NCBI GenBank assembly: GCA_905215065.1
Contig: CAJMOF010000008.1
Coordinates: forward strand, 1-64,000
DNA length: 64,000 nucleotides
From: an uncultured bacterium
GTDB lineage: Bacteria; Actinomycetota; Coriobacteriia; Coriobacteriales; Coriobacteriaceae
Reading direction: 5' to 3'
Each line of letters begins with the position of its first letter. Position 1 is the first letter of the stretch. Positions 58,495 through 64,000 of the stretch are shown here, piece after piece. The position numbers and the translations under genes were made by a program. A model generated the notes under the pieces. That model had not been told where the DNA came from. It saw nothing but the letters and a program-made list of their open reading frames with translations, and did no database searches.

Positions 58495-59397
58495 TTAGTT
58501 GGCATGGATGATGCGGTTGAGCTCGTCGAGGTATTGCTGCAAGAGGAGAGAGGGCTTGCGCTCGTCGTGCATGATGTAGCCAACGTGCATCGTTGGGGCG
58601 TCTGCTAGCGGGATCGATGCCATGCCCCATTGCATTTCATTGGAGAGGACACCGGTCGACAGGGTGTAACCGTTCGACGTGATAAGTAAGTTGGTAAGTG
58701 TTCCGCGGTCCGAGATTCGTATGTTGCGGTCGCAAGGGATATAGCTAAAAGGTTCCTCGGCGTAATAGAAGGAATTTGAGGTTCCCTGCTCAAAGCTGTA
58801 GCGCGTATAGGGCGTGAGGTCGGCAAGGGACAGCTGCGGGCGGCGTGCGAGCGGGTGGCGCTCGCTAACGAAGACGTGGACCGTCGCGTCGAAGAGGGGA
58901 TGGAAGCTTGCGCGGGCATCGGCGAAGGCCTTCTGCAGAACGCGGGCGTTAAAGTCATCCAGATACAGAATGCCGATATCGCTGCGAAACGCACGGACGT
59001 CATCGATGATCTGCGATGTGGTGGTCTCGCGCATGATGAACTCGAACTTGCTGTCGCGGCAGCGCTCGACTACGTTGACAAAGGCCTCGACCGAAAAGGC
59101 GTAGTGCTGGGCGGAAATGGCGAGGCGGGCTTGCGGGGTGCCACCGTCCTCATAGCGTGCCTCGAGCATGTCGGCCTGCTCTACGACCTGGCGCGCATAG
59201 CCCAAAAGCTCGGTGCCGTCGTTGGTGAGCGTGACGCCGCGGCTGGAGCGCGTAAAGATCTCCAGATGGAGTTCTTGTTCTAGGCTTTTGACGGCGTTTG
59301 AGATGTTGGACTGAGCGGTATAGAGGCGCTGAGCTGCGGCGTTGATTGAGCCGGACTCTGCCACGGCGATAAGAAAACGAAGCTGCTGGAGGGTCAT
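58495..59397 (-). CDS. LysR-family transcriptional regulator
   Basis: A 300-residue LysR regulator. The N-terminal helix-turn-helix is MTLQQLRFLIAVAESGSINAAAQRLYTAQSNISNAVKSLEQELHLEIFTRSSRGV, followed by a type 2 periplasmic-binding-like effector domain. It is divergent from metY across a 274-bp region with operator-like palindromes (GATAGCTATC near 59414-59423, CTAA-N13-TTAG just after), the standard arrangement for a LysR protein controlling the divergent gene. The effector would then be a sulfur metabolite such as O-acetylhomoserine or O-acetylserine; that is inference. Confidence 0.9.
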   Translation of the reverse strand: MTLQQLRFLIAVAESGSINAAAQRLYTAQSNISNAVKSLEQELHLEIFTRSSRGVTLTNDGTELLGYARQVVEQADMLEARYEDGGTPQARLAISAQHYAFSVEAFVNVVERCRDSKFEFIMRETTTSQIIDDVRAFRSDIGILYLDDFNARVLQKAFADARASFHPLFDATVHVFVSERHPLARRPQLSLADLTPYTRYSFEQGTSNSFYYAEEPFSYIPCDRNIRISDRGTLTNLLITSNGYTLSTGVLSNEMQWGMASIPLADAPTMHVGYIMHDERKPSLLLQQYLDELNRIIHAN

Positions 59398-59458
59398 CGG
59401 TGCCCGTCCTTTCGATAGCTATCTAAAAAACCGATAACAGGTTAGCGCTTTTAAGTGA

Positions 59459-59487
59459 TTGACCGAGCGAAACAATGCTCGTACTAT
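59459..59487 (+). promoter_or_regulatory. Promoter of the metY transcript with an operator in the spacer
   Basis: TTGACC (59459-59464), exactly 17 bp, TACTAT (59482-59487): the best sigma-70-type promoter in the window. The spacer is itself an inverted repeat, CGAGC-N8-GCTCG (59464-59481), suitable for a repressor or the LysR protein. Confidence 0.75.
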
Positions 59488-59556
59488 TCAAAACACACAA
59501 AGGCGGTAGGTAATTAAGCCGACCACGGAACCGGGATGTCAAAAGGAGGACCGCAT

Positions 59557-59610
59557 ATGAACTGCTTACCAAGACGAATGCCGGGCTCCTGTTTGCGCCC
59601 GTCGGCGTGA
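59557..59610 (+). CDS. 17-codon leader peptide upstream of metY
   Basis: ATG at 59557 follows a near-ideal AAAAGGAGGA (59541-59550) at a 6-base spacing, and the frame MNCLPRRMPGSCLRPSA ends at TGA 59608-59610. It holds two Cys and an internal Met, and is followed by CTCCTG/CAGGAG complementary segments (59586-59591 with 59612-59617) and a T-rich stretch before metY. Ribosome-dependent attenuation by cysteine or methionine supply is a reasonable model. The metY start lies 61 bp after its stop. Confidence 0.6.
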   Translation: MNCLPRRMPGSCLRPSA

Positions 59611-59671
59611 TCAGGAGACAGCGACTTACTTCTCTCTTTTTATTTACTTTTGTTCGATCAAGGAGATCATC

Positions 59672-60982
59672 ATGAGCCAGTTCATCAACAACCCCGAGCA
59701 CACCTTTGGTTTCGATACCCTGCAGCTTCATGTTGGCCAGGAGAGCGCCGACCCCGCATCCGACTCCCGCGCCGTGCCTATCTACCAGACCACGAGCTAT
59801 GTGTTCCGCAACTCCCAGCACGCCGCCGATCGCTTTGGTCTTGCCGACACCGGTAACATCTACGGCCGTCTGACCAACTCCACCCAGGGCGTCTTTGAGG
59901 ACCGTATCGCCGCGCTCGAGGGTGGCGTGGCCGGTCTTGCCGTCGCCTCCGGTGCCGCCGCCATCACCTATACCCTGCAGGCTCTTGCCCAGGCTGGTGA
60001 CCACGTGGTGGCTCAGAAGACCATCTACGGCGGTTCCTACAACCTGCTCGAGCATACGCTCTCCCAGTTTGGCGTCGAGACCACGTTTGTCGATGCTCAT
60101 AACCTGGAAGAGGTTGAGGGTGCCATCAAGGACAACACCACGGTCATCTATCTCGAGACGCTCGGCAACCCCAACTCTGACATCCCCAACATCGACGCTA
60201 TCTCCGAGATCGCCAAGAAGCACGGTCTGCCGGTTGTCGTCGATAACACCTTCGGCACCCCGTATCTGTTCCGTCCGCTGGAGCATGGCGCCAACATCGT
60301 TGTCCACTCCGCAACCAAGTTCATCGGCGGCCACGGCACCTCGCTGGGCGGCGTGATCGTCGACGGCGGTAACTTCGATTGGAAGGCGAGCGGAAAGTAC
60401 GCCCAGATCGCTGAGCCCAACCCCTCCTACCATGGCGTCTCGTTTGCCGAGGCTGCCGGTCCCGCCGCCTTCGCAACCTATGTCCGCGCCATCCTGCTGC
60501 GTGACGAGGGTGCCTGCATCAGCCCGTTCAACGCCTGGGTCCTGCTCCAGGGCACCGAGACTCTGTCGCTGCGCGTTGACCGTCATGTCGAGAATACCAA
60601 GAAGGTCGTTGAGTTCCTTGCCGGCGACAGCCACGTTGCCAAGGTGAACCACCCGAGCCTGCCTGAGCACCCCGATCACGAGCTCTATCAGAAGTACTTC
60701 CCCAACGGCGGTGCCTCGATCTTCACCTTCGAGATCAAAGGTGGCCAGGAGGCTGCCTGGAAGTTCATCGATCATCTGCAGGTGTTCTCGCTGCTCGCCA
60801 ACGTGGCCGACGTCAAGTCGCTCGTCGTGCACCCGGCTACCACCACGCACTCCCAGCTCTCTGCCGAGGAGCTCGCCGAGCAGAACATCACGCCCTCCAC
60901 GATCCGTCTTTCCATCGGTACCGAGAACGCCGAGGACATCATTTGGGATCTGAAGCAGGCCTTCGCCGTGCTGGACGAGTAA
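59672..60982 (+). CDS. metY: O-acetylhomoserine sulfhydrylase / aminocarboxypropyltransferase
   Basis: A 436-residue PLP enzyme of the Cys/Met metabolism family, making homocysteine from O-acetylhomoserine and sulfide. The start FGFDTLQLHVGQESADPASDSRAVPIYQTTSYVF and IYGRLTNSTQGVFEDRIAALEGG are typical of MetY; the PLP Lys is in VVHSATKFIGGHGTSLGG, and VVVDNTFGTPYLFRPLEHGA holds the PLP Asp. Length fits MetY rather than the shorter MetB/MetC. AAGGAG precedes the ATG. It has its own promoter, a leader peptide and a strong terminator, and a divergent LysR gene. Confidence 0.94.
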   Translation: MSQFINNPEHTFGFDTLQLHVGQESADPASDSRAVPIYQTTSYVFRNSQHAADRFGLADTGNIYGRLTNSTQGVFEDRIAALEGGVAGLAVASGAAAITYTLQALAQAGDHVVAQKTIYGGSYNLLEHTLSQFGVETTFVDAHNLEEVEGAIKDNTTVIYLETLGNPNSDIPNIDAISEIAKKHGLPVVVDNTFGTPYLFRPLEHGANIVVHSATKFIGGHGTSLGGVIVDGGNFDWKASGKYAQIAEPNPSYHGVSFAEAAGPAAFATYVRAILLRDEGACISPFNAWVLLQGTETLSLRVDRHVENTKKVVEFLAGDSHVAKVNHPSLPEHPDHELYQKYFPNGGASIFTFEIKGGQEAAWKFIDHLQVFSLLANVADVKSLVVHPATTTHSQLSAEELAEQNITPSTIRLSIGTENAEDIIWDLKQAFAVLDE

Positions 60983-61293
60983 GGCGACTTGTGCAAGGAC
61001 CCCTTGCGACTCGATAGGTATAACTGCATAAATGCCTGCTCAAGGCGCCTGCGCAAGCAATGGTTGCGCAGGCGTCTTTTTTGCATAGGAAGGGCGCTAT
61101 TACAGGGTTTTTGGCATGCTTTATGCATTTGAGTTGTGGAAAACTCCTGTTGAGAGGATGTGAGTTTTACGCAATTGACGTGCGCCTTTTGAGTAAAACC
61201 GCAGGTCGCGATTTACTCGAGGTACTATGCAGCGCGATCGAATCACACGCAGCTCAAACGCAGCAAAAACGCACTACGGAGGTTTCCAGCTAC
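60983..61293 (+). other. Intergenic region between metY and the secreted protein gene
   Basis: No gene is called. The metY terminator (61044-61083) is followed by A/T-rich sequence with GTTTTAC/GTAAAAC arms near 61164-61200 and a weak promoter candidate TTGAGT-N17-TTTACT around 61188-61217. Confidence 0.4.
61044..61083 (+). terminator. Terminator after metY
   Basis: An 11-bp stem CGCCTGCGCAA/TTGCGCAGGCG (61046-61056 with 61064-61074) is followed by TCTTTTTT. Confidence 0.9.
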
Positions 61294-62070
61294 ATGAGGA
61301 TCGATTCACGAAAACCGAAAGCCGCTGCCCTTTCCGCCGCTCTGACCGTGGCACTTTTGGCAGGCGCCGGCGCAACTGATGCCCACGCGGCAACACTGTC
61401 CGATACGGTTGGATCTACGCCGTCCGAGGCGACGCTGGTACAGCCCGTTGATTATCGCGGCGATGGTTATGGTTCCATGCAGGAGTGGAACGCCTCGATG
61501 GAGGCCAAGCGCGATTCCCTTGAGATGCGCGCTCAGATCATTATGAATATGTATGGCGACTATGCTACCGATGACGAGCGCGCTGTGCTGCAGGGTTGTA
61601 TCGACGGTGCGGGTAGTCTGTTGACGATGGGGGAGGTCGACACGAAGTCGACCGAGCTCGATGAGCTGCGCACTGCGCTTGAGAATGCCAAGCGCGAAGC
61701 GCTCGAGGCCGCCGCAGCCGAGGCCGAGGCCGCCGAGGCCGTTCAGGCTTCGTATTACAACGCCGGCTCCGGCTTGTCTTACACGTCTGCTGCGTATTAC
61801 GCGAACGGCTCGGGTCTGACGCGCTCGAGCGGCGTCAATAACTATAACGGCCGCCGCGAGACTTATTACAGCAGCAACGTGTTGTATCACCACCGCACGG
61901 GCGAATGGACGCAGGATTCCGAGGGCTTTTGGCGCGATTCCGATGGCTACTACGTCGTTGCCGCGGGCGATAAGGCCCAAGGCTCCACGTTTACCGGTTC
62001 CAAGGGCGAGTGCAAGGTCTATGACTCCGGCTGTGCTGCCGGAACCACCGACTACTATACCGGTTGGTAA
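61294..62070 (+). CDS. Secreted protein of unknown function
   Basis: A 258-residue exported protein. A signal peptide (RKPKAAALSAALTVALLAGAGATDAHA, cleavage likely after AHA near residue 31) leads to a helical region of about 100 residues with KAEALEAAAAEAEAAEA-type Ala/Glu coiled-coil sequence, then a Tyr-, Ser- and Gly-rich tail (SYYNAGSGLSYTSAAYYANG, RRETYYSSNVLYHHRTGEW) and two late Cys (GECKVYDSGCAAG). It has no sortase motif or lipobox, so it is released or loosely held. I recognise no family. GGAGG lies 11 bases before ATG 61294; the longer frame is not used. Confidence 0.75.
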   Translation: MRIDSRKPKAAALSAALTVALLAGAGATDAHAATLSDTVGSTPSEATLVQPVDYRGDGYGSMQEWNASMEAKRDSLEMRAQIIMNMYGDYATDDERAVLQGCIDGAGSLLTMGEVDTKSTELDELRTALENAKREALEAAAAEAEAAEAVQASYYNAGSGLSYTSAAYYANGSGLTRSSGVNNYNGRRETYYSSNVLYHHRTGEWTQDSEGFWRDSDGYYVVAAGDKAQGSTFTGSKGECKVYDSGCAAGTTDYYTGW

Positions 62071-62100
62071 TCTGCCATCAGAGCAAAATAGGCACATGAT

Positions 62101-62151
62101 GGGCGGGCGTCTTTGCTGAGCTTTTAGGCAACGTAAAGCCGCCCTTTCTTT
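62101..62151 (+). terminator. Possible terminator after the secreted protein gene
   Basis: GGGCGG (62101-62106) can pair with CCGCCC (62139-62144), followed by TTTCTTT; the loop is long (32 nt). GCACAT/ATGTGC flank it. Confidence 0.4.
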
Positions 62152-62261
62152 ATGTGCGTTTGAGTTAACAGAGCCCTTACCGTGGCGGTACGCTGGGCGT
62201 ATGCATGCGGGGCACACTGGTTCATGAGAAATAAGGTCTTTCTCGTGGAGGAAGTGGTCTT

Positions 62262-62468
62262 GTGAATGCTCGAGATATTGCCATTGCCGCCGTCGCGTTG
62301 ATGCTTGGCTGCCTTGGTCCCACGGCCGCGCTCGTCGCGGGCATGCAGGGGACATGCGGGGCTGCTCCTATCGTGATCGGCGCGTTGATCGCGGCCACAC
62401 TGCTGGGAAGCGCCGGTGTTGTCCTTTGTCGCGACGATGAGGACGAGGTTCCGGAGTCGCATCTCTAA
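62262..62468 (+). CDS. Small two-helix membrane protein, unknown
   Basis: A 68-residue protein with two hydrophobic helices (IAIAAVALMLGCLGPTAALVAG and APIVIGALIAATLLGSAGVV) and an acidic tail CRDDEDEVPESHL. The start is GTG at 62262 with GGAGGAAG about 8 bases upstream, and a bidirectional terminator follows, which supports it as a real gene. No family is recognised. Confidence 0.55.
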   Translation: MNARDIAIAAVALMLGCLGPTAALVAGMQGTCGAAPIVIGALIAATLLGSAGVVLCRDDEDEVPESHL

Positions 62469-62505
62469 CTGTTGCGAAAGTGACTGTTGGCCATGGCTGA
62501 ATATG

Positions 62506-62544
62506 AAAACCGCCACAAGGGGAGTGCCCTTTGCGGCGGTTTTT
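62506..62544. terminator. Bidirectional terminator
   Basis: AAAACCGCC-A-CAAGGG pairs with CCCTTTG-C-GGCGGTTTT (one mismatch) around a short loop, giving T runs on both strands. It serves the small membrane protein gene and the convergent reductase gene. Confidence 0.88.
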
Positions 62545-62577
62545 GCTATTGAGACTGTTGGATGCGGTGCGGCGGCG

Positions 62578-63492
62578 TTACCAGCTGGCCTCGATTTCGC
62601 GGATGCGCGAATAGAGCCATTCGTTTTGCGGCACCTGGATACCGTGCTTGGCCGCGAGGCGGCAGATGGTACCCGCAAATTCCTCGACCTCGGTTCTGCG
62701 TTGAGCGATGCGGTCTTGCGCCATCGAGGGCATGCCGGCGGGATCGAGCCCTTTTATGAGACGCACCATCTGCGTTAGGTCTGCCTCGGTGAGCTCGATG
62801 CCCTCGGCATTGGCGACTGCAAGCGTCTCGCGCATGGCGGAGACAAAACTGCGGAGCTGCTCGGAGCCCTGCTCCGTAGCGCTTCCGTAGGTGCCGCCGT
62901 AGGCCATACAGGTCTGGTTGATGCCGTCGTTGAGCATGAGTTTGGCCCACATGCGATGTGCGATGTCGTGCTCGACGGTATGGGCGATGCCGCAACGCGT
63001 GTAGAGCTCGTCGATGGCGATAACGGTTGCGGGGTCGGTGCCCGCTGCCGCACCAAAGCGGATCTCGCCGGCATTGGTATAGGTGAGCTCCCCGTTGAGG
63101 AATACGGCGTCCATGCCCTGGCAGATACCAAGGACGGTGTGCTCCCAGCCAAAGCGCTCGGCAATCTTCTGCTCGCTCGTGATGCCGTTGCACAGCGACG
63201 CGATCAGCGTGTCGGGTCCCACGACGCTTTCCAGGGTTTTGAGCGCCACATCGAGCCCGGTTGTCTTGACCGTGAGGATGACCAGGTCGACGGGCGTCGC
63301 CTCGCTCGCGCGGACGGACTTGAGCGCGCAGGGCTTGCCGTTGACGGTGAGCGCATCACCCGCGTGGCGCTCAAAGCGCGCGTCGTCCATAACGTATTCG
63401 ACGGCGTCGTTGCCGAGCGCTTGGGTGATCATGCTGCCGTAGAGCAGGCCCACGCCGCCCTTGCCGATGAAGGCGACCTTGTTGATCTGCAT
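62578..63492 (-). CDS. panE: 2-Dehydropantoate 2-reductase (ketopantoate reductase) family
   Basis: A 304-residue NADPH-dependent reductase. VAFIGKGGVGLLYGSMI is the dinucleotide loop, VDLVILTVKTTGLD and SLCNGITSEQ are family segments, and RMWAKLMLNDGINQTCMAYGGTYG contains the catalytic Lys and Asn; SMAQDRIAQRRTEVEEFAGTI is the C-terminal signature. The family includes PanE of pantothenate synthesis and related 2-oxoacid reductases, so the exact substrate is uncertain. ATG 63492 is chosen with GGGGAGA 8 bases upstream. No other pan genes are nearby. Confidence 0.82.
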   Translation of the reverse strand: MQINKVAFIGKGGVGLLYGSMITQALGNDAVEYVMDDARFERHAGDALTVNGKPCALKSVRASEATPVDLVILTVKTTGLDVALKTLESVVGPDTLIASLCNGITSEQKIAERFGWEHTVLGICQGMDAVFLNGELTYTNAGEIRFGAAAGTDPATVIAIDELYTRCGIAHTVEHDIAHRMWAKLMLNDGINQTCMAYGGTYGSATEQGSEQLRSFVSAMRETLAVANAEGIELTEADLTQMVRLIKGLDPAGMPSMAQDRIAQRRTEVEEFAGTICRLAAKHGIQVPQNEWLYSRIREIEASW

Positions 63493-63506
63493 GTGAATCA
63501 TCTCCC

Positions 63507-63536
63507 CATAAAAAGGCGCCCGCGTATGGGGCGCCT
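63507..63536 (-). terminator. Terminator of the cyclase-family gene
   Basis: On the minus strand AGGCGCCC and GGGCGCCT form an 8-bp stem followed by TTTTTAT, just before the reductase gene's ribosome site. Confidence 0.8.
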
Positions 63537-63609
63537 GATGGATTGTATGCCGCCGGGCCATGTCGCGTGCACCGGATGGCCGTATTTAGAAGAACAAACG
63601 CATGGGAAC

Positions 63610-64000
63610 TTATGACGCGGGGCAGACCGCAAAGACACGTGCGGGATATCCGACGCCATCACGCACCTTGGGGAAGGTGCAGAAGATGACGGCGCCCGTG
63701 GCGGGAAGCTCGTCTAGATGGTCCATGACCTCGATCTGATAGCGGTCGACCGAGAGGATGTACTGTTCGCCGGGGTAGGGGTAGGCGTCCTCACGCGTGG
63801 TCACGCTCGCCGGGTCGGTGTCAGCCGGCTCGTGGCCGATGGCGCCGATGTCGCGCTCTTCAACGAGCCACTTGATGGCGCCGAGGTCCCAGCCGGGGTA
63901 GTGGGGCTGGCCGTCCTCGTCCTTGTTCTCGAGGTTGGCGAGCTTGGACCAGTCGGAGCGGAAGGCGACGAAAGCGTCCTCGGGAATGCGACCGTGCTCA
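63610..64000 (-). CDS. Cyclase-family protein, C-terminal part (cut by the window end)
   Basis: The last 129 codons of a leftward gene whose start lies beyond 64000. It reads through FVAFRSDWSKL, HYPGWDLGAIKWLVEERDIGAIGHEPADTDPA, SVDRYQIEVMDHLDELPATGAVIFCTFPKVRDGVGYPARVFAVCPAS. These match the metal-dependent cyclase/kynurenine formamidase-like family, in which such segments form the swivelling beta barrel. The activity (for example amidohydrolase or formamidase) cannot be fixed from this part. Confidence 0.75.
   Translation of the reverse strand, partial: EHGRIPEDAFVAFRSDWSKLANLENKDEDGQPHYPGWDLGAIKWLVEERDIGAIGHEPADTDPASVTTREDAYPYPGEQYILSVDRYQIEVMDHLDELPATGAVIFCTFPKVRDGVGYPARVFAVCPAS

Overview
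The window reads as chromosomal DNA of a high-GC, CCA-encoding Gram-positive bacterium of the Coriobacteriia, most likely Collinsella. The reasons are WhiA, an actinobacterial-type RapZ, a Gram-positive LexA box, anaerobic ribonucleotide reductase, glycolysis and peptide-transport genes with very strong C-ending codon bias, and a host-glycan (sialic acid) operon typical of gut residents. The genus call is inference from family knowledge. No prophage, insertion sequence or CRISPR array was seen.

Layout. 0-17 kb holds coaE, a lytic transglycosylase and uvrB, then a leftward block (two FAD oxidoreductases, an Mrp/ApbC ATPase, an LTA-synthase-like membrane enzyme), then rightward uvrA (with a LexA-type box), ybaK, murJ and uvrC. 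17.2-28.0 kb is a probable sialic-acid operon: substrate-binding lipoprotein, permease, a permease-ATPase fusion, an ATPase, two tandem acetyl-esterase-like proteins (the second without its nucleophile serine), and nanA-, nanK- and nanE-type genes, ending at a strong terminator. 28.0-35.2 kb is rapZ-whiA-gapA-pgk-tpiA-gpmI-secG. In many Gram-positives uvrC, rapZ, yvcK, whiA and the glycolytic genes lie together; here the sialic-acid block separates uvrC from rapZ and yvcK is absent between rapZ and whiA.

35.4-41.4 kb is a dppABCDF-type peptide ABC operon. 41.4-42.0 kb is noncoding and rich in large nested inverted repeats. A tRNA-Leu follows, then a SpoIIE-type phosphatase and a STAS-HATPase fusion, which together look like a condensed partner-switching module. 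45.4-46.4 kb has five tRNAs (three identical Gly-GCC, Cys, Val) and an 18-nt duplicate of the tRNA-Gly 3' end. nrdD and nrdG follow behind an NrdR box and are separated by two more nested palindromes.

50.3-64 kb carries a pterin block (folE, an HD hydrolase, folB), a YgjP-type metalloprotein, a dipeptidase, an FKBP next to an orphan UreE-like protein, a HAD phosphatase, a Fur/PerR-family regulator, an acylphosphatase, a Gfo/Idh oxidoreductase, RNase HI, a LysR regulator divergent from metY (with a good promoter and a 17-codon leader peptide), a secreted protein, a small membrane protein, a ketopantoate-reductase-like gene and the 3' part of a cyclase-family gene cut by the window end.

The least explained material is (i) five long nested inverted repeats between 41.4 and 49.7 kb that share architecture but not sequence, (ii) the metY leader, (iii) the STAS-HATPase fusion beside SpoIIE, and (iv) the pseudo-esterase in the sialic-acid operon. 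All motif, start-site and family calls were made by eye; no database was searched.
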